Origin: Adiantum capillus-veneris
Taxonomy: Eukaryota; Streptophyta; Polypodiopsida; Polypodiales; Pteridaceae
Direction: 5' to 3'
NCBI GenBank assembly: GCA_014529385.2
Contig: CM043950.1
Span: 149,980,945-150,044,944, forward strand
Length of the DNA stretch: 64,000 bases
Shown: piece by piece, positions 23,791 to 34,080 of the stretch
How positions within the stretch are numbered: the first letter of the stretch is position 1
Layout of the letters: each line of letters starts with the position of its first letter
The notes under the pieces: generated by a model
Database searches by the model: none
The model's input: only the letters and a program-made list of their open reading frames with translations
Told to the model about the DNA's origin: nothing
Program-made: the position numbers and the translations under genes

Positions 23791-25379
23791 TTCACCTACA
23801 AGGTAAAATAAAGATTTTTACCCCTTGTACTTTGCCATTATCAACATACTCCCCATCTTGTTTCTCTACCAAGGTCCCAGATTGTGCATTGAATGAATTT
23901 TTATCAAAGATCTCACCTCCCTTTCTATCATAAATAGGCCAATTTCCCTTATGGTAAAACATCCATAAGAGCAATACCTCCATCTACAAAATCACCAAAA
24001 ATTTGAGAAAACCAAACTGAGCATAGATTTACCTATGATTTTTTCACACGGCCCACCCTTTCTCTGATGCTTTTGTGCTTGTAGCGCTGGGGTATAATCA
24101 AAAATATTGTTTGGTATGACTTGAAACCCATCATTTTAGCATGCTTACTTACAACCCCAGATTGATTTGAAGAGAAAAGAGTAATGTACCACCCTTAATT
24201 TGCAACTAGAAGTGAAGCTACCCTTTTACCTAGCTTACTAGAGAAATGGTTCCACTCTGGAACCTGTGCCAATGTAAATGAAAGAATTTTTCTCACAATC
24301 ACAACTAAATATCAATAAAAAGAAATAAATGATGATCATTTTATACCACATCATTGCTAAAGCTCTCAATTAAAAAGCATGTAGGGTAATCGGCAAATAC
24401 GAGGGAGGCAACAATCATACTCTCTGTACCCTCCAATGTCAATCTCTTGTTGCCAAACTCTTTTAAAAAGAAGAGAATCCTTTAAAAAAACATTATTTTG
24501 TTTGACTACATGTATAATTGCACAAATAAAGTAGAATTGAAACCATGTAATTTCACAGACCGTGCTTCCTCATGATGAGTAATATTGCATAGATCCATGC
24601 ATATTTCTTGAATATTAGTGTCACTCTTCCTCAATGTAACTAGGTAATATTCAAATCAAGGACAAAGTCAAGTAAGATATGGTTACAACATAAATTGTTT
24701 CAAACATATCAACCTATACTTGAAGCTTTATCATCATCCTTCTCTCCCTTTGTTGCATTTGCGGCAGACCTTTGAGACTTCTTTGGGACACAAGATTGCA
24801 TAAAACCAAGCCTTTTTTTAGTTGAAAAGCCTGTAGAAGGCTCTAGATGTGGTTTATTTTTATTGAGTGAGTTTGTGGACTTGTCTTTTATAGATGATGC
24901 TCCCACTTTTATGGCTGATTCTACCTCATCCACTATTGTGGCTGCCACCAGAGACACATTTTCTTGCTCTATAAAATGCAATAGTTATCTTAGAATAAAT
25001 ACTTCATTAATGTAGAAAAATCACACTTTTTGGATAAGAAAATGTTAGCCTCACCTCTTGGATAAGAAAAAGACATACCAATGTAAACTTCTTGGGTAAG
25101 AGCTAGTGGGATACTCCAACCACCATGGGAAATACTTTATCCCCCAATCATTCATTCCTCTATCGGCCATCAACATGGGTAACATACAATCATGTCAGCA
25201 ATATCCTTCCCATCTTCCACCCTTGTTGGCATAATCTCTAATGAGTGCTCATCAAATACTTTTACAAGCCATCTATTAGTGCAAAAACATCCATTGTAAA
25301 AAAAATGGTAAATTCAACAACCAACCAATTGAAATAAACATTATCACAATGAGCTAATAGTCATCACCTATAAAGAAGC
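23791..25379 (-). pseudogene. Degenerate multi-exon locus, downstream part
   Basis: Several short open stretches on the minus strand look like exons with splice-like borders. The longest begins after a TTTTATAG acceptor at about 24977 and ends before a GTATAG at about 24715. It encodes a Ser/Lys-rich piece (VAATIVDEVESAIKVG, FSTKKRLGFMQSCVPKKSQR). Another near 25290-25200 reads VKVFDEHSLEIMPTRVEDGK. I do not recognise a family. Removing the 7-kb Gypsy insertion D (25380-32428) places this next to similar exon-like pieces at 32429-34080 on the same strand, so both may belong to one host-type gene broken by D. Confidence 0.35.
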
Positions 25380-25509
25380 TGACAAGTGCAAGCACAAAAC
25401 AGACCCCAGTGGCCTCTACGCCATTGGGAGTGATAGGGGGCACCGCCTAGCTTTAAGCGGCTAGGACGTGGACAACAGCAATTCAAATGACAACAACACA
25501 GCGCACCGT

Positions 25510-25522
25510 AGGGGGGGGGGGG

Positions 25523-25594
<72 letters not shown>

Positions 25595-25667
25595 GGAGGA
25601 GATGAAGACCCTTTGGAATGTTTGGGAAAACTTGATTCAAGATGGTATTTACAAAACCCCTCATTTG

Positions 25668-25743
<76 letters not shown>
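25510..25743. repeat. G-run and (GA)n microsatellites
   Basis: About 14 consecutive G, then two long GA tracts separated by about 75 bases of unique sequence. Long Arg/Glu or Ser/Leu open frames here are microsatellite translation artefacts. Confidence 0.95.
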
Positions 25744-25745
<2 letters not shown>

Positions 25746-26417
25746 CTATAGTCCGTTCTCTAGGGAAATTTTATGTGTACGGAGATCCTACTCCCATGCA
25801 TAGTGACCCTTGGAGTCAGTGTATGTGAATGACTTCTCCTTCAAGTGTTGACTCCCTCGATAGTGAGCTCTCAGTGCTCTTTTATAGGTGCAGGCTGCTC
25901 AGTTTAGTACAGACTGATTAGGTTTAGGGCCCTAAGATGAAGAGACAAAGCAAGCAGCCGGGTCTAGGATGGTTGACTGGTGCTTTGTTTTGGGAGAAAT
26001 AAGAAAATGATGTTCTCCTAGGTGGGCCTTGGTGGCCAGCACCTAGAGAGAGGGGGAATATACAAATGGTTTTTTACAAAGTTTGTCTTTGCAAAACAGA
26101 AAATGAATTACCCTACGGATGTTTATTGAGGAAATGCATCGTGGATGAGATGTCGGCAAATGGCAAGCATTACTGGTGCATTCGTGTAGCGCGCTCATCA
26201 GTTTCGGTGCCGATTGGGGTATGCCTTTGGCGTCTTTCTTTGAATTGTTGTCGCCATCGCGTGTTTTTGTTGTTGTTTGTCGATGTCCGTGTCATGTGTT
26301 TACGTTGTTGGTGCGTATGTGATTGTGTGCGTATGTGTGTGTGTGTGTGTGTATGGAAAGAGAGAGAGAGAGAGCTGAACTTTTTTTTGGAATGAGAGAG
26401 AGAGATGGAGAGAGAAG

Positions 26418-26434
26418 TGTGTGTGTGTGTGTGT

Positions 26435-26519
<85 letters not shown>
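26418..26519. repeat. (GT)n / (GA)n compound microsatellite
   Basis: GT tract (26418-26434) followed by about 36 GA units and a G run, inside the U3 of element D's 3' LTR; the same composite occurs in the 5' LTR copy. Confidence 0.95.
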
Positions 26520-26786
26520 GACGGCCGGCTGATGATGAACTAGAGAGGAGAGAGTGGTTGCTTTTGATAATGGAGAGACGAGAGGGAGTGGTGCTAAGCA
26601 AGAGGGGAGAGAGAGAGGAGGGTTGTGCCAAGGGTGGCGGCCCCCTCTATGAGCTCAAGGACAAAGGGGGGGTGGCGACAACCTGCAGGAACAAAAAAAT
26701 GTTTTTTAATTCATATAAATCTCCCAATCTTGGGGCTAGTTCCCACGGTCGAGGCTTTTGAAATCCGGAAATCATTATCCTTCTCC

Positions 26787-27354
26787 TTCTGGCTAGAGGC
26801 ATTCATGCCTCTAGCTTTGCTTTTGATTCTCTAGCAGCGGAGTTTGGAGGTTCTCCCACCTTTGGAATATCTATCATGAACTCTGGTTCAAATCTTAACA
26901 ATTACTTTTTGAGCCTCTATCCATTGACTCTGGTCTTGTGAATACGACCATCTACCTCCATCAATTTGTAGCTACCATTGGTGTACCGCCTTTTGCCGAT
27001 GAATGGCCCTTCCCATCTGGGTTGAAACTTCTTATCTTTCCTAGTGTGAAATCTGTTGTCGTATCTCAATACTAACATGCCTTTCTTCAGACCCTTTTCC
27101 TTAATCCCTTGATTGAATCTGTGTCAGTGTCATTCTGCTTGCGTCGTATAGTAGTTGATCGCATCTTCTCTGTCTAGCTAAAGCCTTTCTAGATCCAAGA
27201 TGTGGTTGCGGAGAGGGAAATTGGGCGTTGTAAAACTGACTATCCATGACTCACAAGTTGGCCATCTGCAAGTAGAACGATCTCTTTTCCATATACCAGA
27301 TGGAAATGGGTGAAACCTAGTGATGTTTGAAATGTCATGCAGTAGGCCCAAATA
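26787..27354 (-). pseudogene. Integrase C-terminal part of Gypsy element D
   Basis: From 27354 the minus strand reads IWAYCMTFQTSLGFTHFHLV then YGKEIV, the end of the Gypsy integrase core (family pattern 'W.YRT..Q.SLGFTPF.LVYG'). Further down come KKFQPRWEGPF..NGSYKLMEVDGR and RVNG-stop-RLK, the GPY/F-type C-terminal module and VNG tail. Several stops and a frameshift are present. The core upstream of IWAY is missing because a Copia element inserted exactly here and was itself truncated. Integrase would join element cDNA to chromosomal DNA; this copy is dead. Confidence 0.7.
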
Positions 27355-27675
27355 TGTAAAGAATGAGGATGCAAGAGAGATACACAAGACAAGCACAAAG
27401 CACACAGAGATGGAAAGCTTCTTCTTCTTCTTCACAGAAAAGAGAGTACAAAATGACTAAGTGCTAAAGGTGAAAAGTAGCACATATGTACATGCGGTCA
27501 CTAAGTGTGAACTTGCTAGAAGCGTACTAGGCTGGCACTATAGTGTAGTCCAGCTGTAGAATCACTGGCAGAGATCCTCCATGTCGGTCACCTAACGCGC
27601 CAGTGAGTAAATGCCGTAAGCGGCCAAGACCCGTAGTGGATGCCAGCTCAAGGTGTAGATCTCGACATCTCAACA
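27355..27675 (-). mobile_element. 3' LTR of truncated Copia element 1
   Basis: On the minus strand it runs TGTTGAGATGTCGAG.. to ..TCATTCTTTACA (321 bp). It is preceded by the polypurine tract CTCGAGGGGGAG (27676-27687) and followed by TATTT, then the resuming integrase frame of element D. The matching 5' LTR and first half of the element are missing. Confidence 0.8.
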
Positions 27676-27687
27676 CTCCCCCTCGAG

Positions 27688-30197
27688 CTCTGCATGTCGC
27701 AGAGTCCAAGCATAGTCCGGAAACGTCGAAGCTTCTCAGCTCCGAGGGCCTTGGTAAAGATATCCGCTATCTGCTCCTCTGTGCTGACGTAGACCAAGTC
27801 GATGTCGCCCGCCAACACTCGCTCTCGAACGTAGTGGTAATGGACCTCTATGTGTTTGGTCCTGGCATGGAACACTGGGTTCCTAGCCAACTGCATGCTA
27901 CTGAGGTTGTCACAATGAATGAAAATCTGCTGGTCCACCTGCACTCCCAAGTCCTCAAGTAATGTGCGTAGCCAAGCTACCTCGCACGCTGCAACTGCTG
28001 CACCTCTGTACTCGTCCGGCTCTGTGCTCGATAAAGCAACCGTAGGCTGCTTTTTGCTGCTCCAAGTAACAGCAGCACTCCCAAAAGAGAACATGAAGCC
28101 ACTCGTAGATCTCCTATCAACAATGCTACCTGCCCAATCTGCATCTGTATACCCATACAATCCTAATGGTGCATCTGCTGCATAGAACAATGCGTAGTCA
28201 AGAGTCCCTTGCACATACCTAAGTGTGCGTCGTACTCCATCCAAATGTGGCTTCCTCGGAAGCTGCATGAACTGACTCTCCAAGCCTACTGTGTAGCTCA
28301 AGTCTGGCCTCATGATAGTCAAGTAGATTAGACTACCCACAATCTTCCTGTACATGTTGACATCCTCAACAACATCACCCTTCTCTGCACTCAGCTTTGC
28401 ATTCACATCCAAGGGAATAGAAATTGGCTTACAATAAGCCATACCATACTTTGACAACATGTCCAAAGCATACTGTCTCTGTGATAGCCATACACCCTCT
28501 AGAGTCCTGATCACCTCAATGCCAAGAAAGTAGCGCAACTCGCCCAAATCTTTCATTTCAAACTCCTGTTTGAGAAGACCCTTCACATGGTCAATCTCCA
28601 TAGCATTGTCACCCACAATAATAAGATCATCTACATATATGGTAATGACCACAATCCCCACATCACTCTCACGTACATAGAGTGAATGATCAGCATGAGC
28701 TCTCCTAAAACCAATACTGACAAGATACTTGGCAATCCTGTCATACCATGCTCTAGAGCCCTGCTTCAAACCATACAAAGCTTTGAGAAGTCTGCATACA
28801 TAATCTGGGTAACCTGGATCGACATAACCAGGTGGCTGATCCATATACACTTCCTCTTGCAACTCACCATTCAAGAAGGCATTCTTTACATCATTTGATG
28901 CATAATCCATCCTCTAGATGCAGCCACTGCTATGACAGCTCTCACAGTCGTCATCTTTGCCACTGGAGCAAAGGTCTCCTCATAGTCTATGCCATACGTC
29001 TGTGCATAACCCTTTGCGACCATCCTTGCCTTGTGACGCTCAATGTTACCATCAGCCTTATGCTTGGTTTTATACACCCATTTACAGCCAATAGCTTTCT
29101 TGCCACTTGGCAATGGCACCAACTCCCATGTGTCGTTTTCTTCCAATGCAGCCATCTCTTCATTCATTGCATCATCCCAATGCACATTTCCAACTGCATC
29201 CTCAAAACATGTGGGCTCCACATCCTGTATCACCTTAGCCATGTAGGCTTGGTGATGCGCTAGATACCCATCATAAGTCAATTTCTGAACTGGATTTCTG
29301 ACTCCATTAGATCTGCGCGGTCCTGGGTTACTCCTTTGCCCTCTAGCATCTTCTTGTACTTTCCTTACACCAGGTGTCTTGACAACCGGAATTCCAAATT
29401 CCTCATCAAGACTTTGTTCAGAACCATCTGAATCCATGTCTACATGTGAAAAACCTGATGATTCATCAGCCATAAAGGGAGGTTCATCAACCTTTTTCTT
29501 TCCTTTTCGTGATACATTCCCTGTACCTGTTGGTGGAGTAACCTGCGTACGTAGTCTACCATTCCATGGTTTCTCAACAGAGCCACGAGAACAGGACTCT
29601 TGTGGTCCACTCAAAACCTGTGACTGTGGCCTCACATTTTGTACAACCACATCATCTTTTACATCAGCCCCAATAGTGCCATGTGCATTACTGTACCAGC
29701 TTCTCATCTCATCAAAGACTACATCTCTGCTCACTCGTAATTCTCGTGTAGTAGGATTGTAGCACCTGTACCCCTTTTGTTCAAGGAAATATCCCACAAG
29801 AATACATTTCTCTGCTTTAGGATCCAATTTCCTACGCAACTCATTTGGTACATGCACGTAAGCTATGCAGCTAAACACTTTCAAGTGTGCCAAATCAGGC
29901 TTTGTACCTGTAAACTTTTCTCAGGTGTTACATCATGCACCGTAGCTGTAGGTGTCCTGTTCATAATGTACACAGCTGTATTTACAGCTTCAGCCCAGAA
30001 ATGATGAGGCATGTTCTTCTCATTCATCAATGCACGTGCAACCTCTGCAATGTGCCTGTTTTTCCTTTCTGCGACCCCATTCTGTTGTGGAGTATATCTG
30101 CATGTAAACTACCTGTGTATACCATGCATTCGCAGAAAATCTGAAAAATCATTGGAGAAGTACTCTCCCCCTCCATCTGACCTCAATAACACCTTCT
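27688..30197 (-). pseudogene. Copia pol: integrase end, RT, RNase H (5'-truncated)
   Basis: Minus-strand Ty1/Copia polyprotein. From 30197: SDGGGEYFSNDF, YTPQQNGVAERKNRH and FWAEAVNTAVYIMNRTPT (integrase core with catalytic Glu) with an in-frame stop and a shift near 29900. Then 29893-28886: RRKLDPKAEKCILVGY.. and the RT start (ALEENDTWELVPLPSGKKAI). A one-base deletion near 28895 moves to frame 28910-27648: DVKNAFLNGELQEEVYM, YGLKQGSRAWYD, IYVDDLIIVG (intact YVDD catalytic box), then RNase H (YTDADWAGS, KQPTVALSSTEPDEYR, CDNLSSMQLARNPVFHARTK). The usual gag, protease and integrase zinc domain are absent. An active copy would reverse-transcribe its RNA. Only a few lesions are present, so decay is fairly recent apart from the large truncation. 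Confidence 0.85.
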
Positions 30198-31179
30198 TGA
30201 GGGTTCAAGGATCCGAGAGTTGCACCTAGATGTAGGGAGGCGTTGTAGCACGACCTAATCGCCAGCCACACAAAATTATCAAATTCGTGGATCGGTAACC
30301 CGTCTAGGGCATGGAAGCACAAGCATCGGATGAATAGAAATACAGGATTCAAGAGATCTCCTCTCCAATGCAAGTAGAGATTAGCCATGGCAAGACTAAC
30401 TCTAATCATTCTCTAATCATTAATCTAATAACTCCTACACACATCAAGTCCACCAAAGTCCGACTTACCATAGACTAGAAACCCCAAGCACACTAATGAT
30501 AATCACACACTAATTACCACATGTCAATTACGGCACTTCATCAATAGCTACACACACGAGGTGAATGGTGTTAGAGCTTCATAAAACCTATCTACACACA
30601 AGCAAAGAATAGGGCACACACACAAATTACAAGATTAAGACCCAACTTACTCAACCTAATTTGTGATGCTAAATATCGCAAATCAATTGCTCGTAGAGAG
30701 ATAAGAGTGGTTAATAGCAAGAAGTACATACATCTCTCAAATCTAGAATAATGAGAGTGTAATAGTACCTCATGACATAATGAAATGTAGAGAAGATAAG
30801 ATTAATGAGAAAATAGGAATTTGATTAATAAAAAAGAGCTTACTCTAATTACAATTGGATTAGCACTAGCCTCTTAAGCATAAACATTAAGCCCAAGGCT
30901 AGGCCATAGAGTGAACATTCAAGAGAGAGGGAGCTCCCAAAAGTGGATCCTCAAGAGTGGATACTCAAGAATGAATCCTCCTTGCATAAAGGATTCCTTT
31001 TAAGGGATTTCACCACAATCCCTTCTACTACGGGTTTAAGCTTGAGCCCTCAAACTTCCATCTACAACTTTGGAACTCCGAGTGAGCCCAAGAATTATAC
31101 AAAGTGAGTGGGAAATATTGTGACATCCATAGCATATCTCTCGCTTGATGCATATTTGATGTAGCCTGTGTTAGCCACT
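30198..31179. other. No gene; probable leader/internal relic of element D
   Basis: Between truncated Copia 1 and the inverted LTR end of D. No supported frame on either strand. The junction at 30197 is abrupt (Copia frame ends at KKVLLRSDGG on the minus strand). Confidence 0.4.
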
Positions 31180-31184
31180 GCTAA

Positions 31185-31270
<86 letters not shown>

Positions 31271-31428
31271 CTGCGATGCGTTGTGCTGTTGTCATTTAAA
31301 TTATTGATGTCCGTGTCCTAGCCGCTCAAAGCTAGGTGGTGCCCCCTGTTCACTCCATGTGACAAGTTCTGCGTGCACGGGCCTGGTGCAGAGGCCACTG
31401 GGGTCTGTTTTTTGCTTGCACTTGTCAT
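31180..31428 (+). mobile_element. Inverted U5 end of element D's 5' LTR
   Basis: Reads (CT)n, then GCGTTGTGCTGTTGTCATTT, TCCTAGCCGCT, GCTAGGTGGTGCCCCC and ends GGCCACTGGGGTCTG..CTTGCACTTGTCA. This is the reverse orientation of 25380-25600, the U5 end of D's 3' LTR. In D (minus-strand) this end should read on the minus strand, but it reads on the plus strand, so the segment with the PBS and leader appears flipped. It could instead be a separate plus-strand copy. Confidence 0.6.
31188..31270. repeat. (CT)n microsatellite
   Basis: Nearly pure CT for about 80 bases with CTAT interruptions, at the position that is (GA)n on the opposite strand in D's 3' LTR. Confidence 0.95.
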
Positions 31429-31620
31429 TTGGTGCCCCCACAGAGGATCGGCAAACTCCTGTCCTTCACTTTACAACATTGAAAACGATGCACATCGTCG
31501 ACCATGGACGAGTGGCTGCGGCAATTCTCTAATTGGAGAACGGAGAAGGAAGAATTTGAAGAAGCATTAAGAGCCTTCATCAAAGTGCTGCTTCTATCAG
31601 AATACACCGTCATCAACATC
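31429..31620 (+). other. PBS and leader/start of gag-like frame
   Basis: TTTGGTGCCCCCACAGAGG directly follows the LTR end CTTGTCA and is a PBS of the TTTGG.. type. An open frame begins at 31504 (MDEWLRQFSNWRTEKEEFEE), an amphipathic helix-like start that could be the beginning of gag. It runs into the repeated LTR sequence after about 40 codons. Confidence 0.45.
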
Positions 31621-31639
31621 CTCGAAGTGCGTGCCTTTT

Positions 31640-31857
31640 CCTTCTTGTGTGTGCCGTGTGTGTACATTGTTGGTGCATATGTGATTGTGTGCATGTGCTT
31701 ATGCATGTAGGGTATGTGTGTGTGTGTGTGTGAGAGTGTGTATGGAAAGAGAGGGAGAGCTGAACTTTTTTTGTTGAATGAGAGAGATATGGAGAGGGAG
31801 CGAGAGAAGCGTATGTGTGTGTGTGTGTTGTGTGTGTGTGTGTGTGTGTGTGTGGAA

Positions 31858-31918
<61 letters not shown>

Positions 31919-31985
31919 CCTATAAGTGCTAGATTGAGAGTGTTGTGAGGGTGAGAGAGAGAAGAGTGTGTGTGTATGTATGTGA

Positions 31986-32021
<36 letters not shown>

Positions 32022-32094
32022 TAGGTGTGTGCGGGGTGGTGTGGTGTGGTGTGTGTGTGTGTGGAGAAGAGAGAGGAGAGAGAGAGAGATAGAT

Positions 32095-32167
<73 letters not shown>

Positions 32168-32214
32168 TAGTTGCTTTTGATAATGGAGGAGAGAGAGAGG
32201 GAGATGGTGCCAAG

Positions 32215-32255
<41 letters not shown>

Positions 32256-32428
32256 AGGGTTGTGCCAAGACTGGCGGCCCCCTCTATGAGCGTAAGGACA
32301 AGGGGTGGGGGGAGGGGGGGTGGTGGCAACAACCTGCAGCAACAAAAAAACATTTTTTATTATTCATATTAAAGCTCCCCCTCTTGGGGCTAGTTCCCAC
32401 GGCCAAGGCTTCTGAAAGCCGGCTATCA
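31640..32428 (-). mobile_element. 5' LTR (U3 portion) of Gypsy element D
   Basis: On the minus strand it starts TGATAGCCGGCTTTCAGAAG at 32428. It repeats the beginning of the 3' LTR (26774 downward), including CCGTGGGAACTAGCCCCAAG, CTGCAGGTTGT(C/T)GCCACC and the compound (GA)n/(GT)n tract. It is not preceded by a polypurine tract but by exon-like flanking sequence ending GGCTT, which makes it the 5' LTR. Homology to the 3' LTR ends near 31650, where the inverted segment begins. Confidence 0.7.
31715..32252. repeat. Compound (GT)n/(GA)n microsatellite block
   Basis: Alternating GT-rich and GA-rich tracts over about 540 bases in D's 5' LTR, far longer than in the 3' LTR copy. Long Ser/Leu or Arg/Glu frames are artefacts. 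Confidence 0.95.
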
Positions 32429-34080
32429 AAGCCTTTTGGAGGAATCTAAGAGTATAGGAATCTTGTCATCAGCCTCTTTGGTGTTAATACCTTCCCATAT
32501 CTTGGAGAATGCATTATCCAAATGGTCTCTTCTTTGATAAATGAACCAAGTCTCAAATCCCTCAGGAAGAGTCTCTAAAAATTCTCCCTTGAGTTTAATG
32601 CATTGCTTCAATAAATTTCCCCAGTACCATTCCTTCCCCCGGGGTGTCCACTAGGAAATATGTAAGATAGCAGGTGCAAACAAAATAAGGGATTTATAAT
32701 TAGGTACATTTAGAGAAAAATATACAAGTACATAAGGGTTTTTTAAGTGAGAAAGTGAAAATTTTCATACATAAGGTCTAGTTTTTTTACAAAAATGCAT
32801 ACATAAGGAGTACATATAATACTTGAAAATATACATGTCGGGGATTATTTAAATACCTCTTGTTCACACGTGATGTATGCAATTTTTACTTAGTAGACTC
32901 CCTGGGTTCCATCCTTAAGTACATCCTAAACTTTTGTGCACTAAGATATCTCTCACCAGTAGAATCATCTGTCTTGCATGACAAAATAGAATGTAGAATA
33001 ACTCTTTTCCTACAACATTTTAAGAAAACATAATAGTAAGAAGCTATTCACATGTGATAATGGACTCGCCACTTAATTTAATAAATGATGTACCGCTCTA
33101 CAGTGATCTTTGTAGTTGCTAGTGAATGGACTTTATATTTTGTCAAACCAATCATATCTTTCTCTTTTATCCAATTGCAGCCAAATAAAAGAGAGAAAAA
33201 TCCAGCCCCATTTGCTAGGTTTGCAATTGACAAATCTACAAAAGTAATCTAAATGGGAGCTTTAAGTAACAATGCTTGTCCACCATCTTACATGATGCAC
33301 TTATTCGAAGAAACTGAGTGATGTTTTCTTTTAAATCTTGTTTCAATAAGTCTTTTACGTGATTGAGTGTCTCTCGTGAAAAATCAAATAACAATTTATC
33401 ATACCTTGTATGCCTTCTCCTTAAAAATATTCTCTTCTACAACAACCAAGGGCATCCTTCTATTGTGTAGACAAAGATGGATCATTAATATCAGAAATAT
33501 CTTTAAAAATGTGAGCATCAAATTCCTCCTACAATTTTGAAAATATATTAGACATTGGATTTTCTTAAAATTGCCTACACAAAAACGAATGACTATTACC
33601 TTCCAAACAAGCCTTTCAAGGAGAATGGCAGGTGCATTGTACCATGTTTGTTTAGCCACCTTTCTCTCACAAGCTAGTTCAGCTTCTATCCAATGAAGCC
33701 ATTCTTTTGGAAAGTCCTTAAGAAGGGATCCCTTGCTAACTATAGCAAGCTTCTGAAATAGATAAAATTCTTGCCCAAAGTTGGTGCAAACAGGTGTTTG
33801 TCCAATCCTTTCATTAAACATTCAAAACTAAATATAATCAAATGTATGATAAAATGAACGTGTACAACCCATTAATATTAAAAGTCACTACTCATTTGTG
33901 TTCGTAGAGCAAGCATGATTTCTCCACTCCTCCATGTACTTTCACAGATTGACACTTTATTGAACAATGCCTCCATTTTATCATGGAGTACTCTAAAAGA
34001 AAAGCATACATGTCATAAGTAAATGCATAGTAGACTTTGCAAAAGGAAACTTACAAGATTTTATTATGGCCATCCATGTT
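32429..34080 (-). pseudogene. Degenerate multi-exon locus, upstream part
   Basis: Exon-like minus-strand stretches with splice-like borders. Near 33980-33885: DKMEALFNKVSICESTWRSG. Then 33821-33605: MFNERIGQTPVCTNFGQEFY and KEWLHWIEAELACERKVAKQ, ending at GTAATAG. Near 33005-32885: KRVILHSILSCKTDDSTGER and KFRMYLRMEPRESTK, followed by GTAAAA. Finally 32611-32429: LKGEFLETLPEGFETWFIYQ, cut by the LTR at 32428. Phases do not all agree, so some exons are mis-set or the gene is decayed. I do not recognise the family. The AT-rich pieces between fit short introns. It continues at 25379-23791 once element D is removed. Confidence 0.35.

Larger units (their letters stand above)
25380..26774 (-). mobile_element. 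3' LTR of Gypsy element D
   Basis: On the minus strand it starts TGATTTCCGG after a purine-rich AGAAGGAGAAGGATAA and ends GCACTTGTCA (1,395 bp). A TATA box CACCTATAAAAGAGCAC lies on the minus strand near 25885, about 500 bases before the end, as expected for an LTR promoter. It contains (GA)n at 25525-25593, 25671-25743 and 26440-26511, and G14 at 25510. Its first 470 bases repeat at 31660-32428, the 5' LTR copy. GCTT follows its end and also precedes the 5' LTR. Confidence 0.75.

Noticed and set aside
25461-25828. Long frames of Arg/Glu or Ser/Leu dipeptides in GA/CT tracts (also at 26170-26631, 31613-32353, 45271-45486)
   Set aside because: They are translations of microsatellites in any frame and lack non-repeat coding sequence.
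29043-29762. Plus-strand frames over the Copia 1 pol region
   Set aside because: Antisense to a clear RT/integrase frame.
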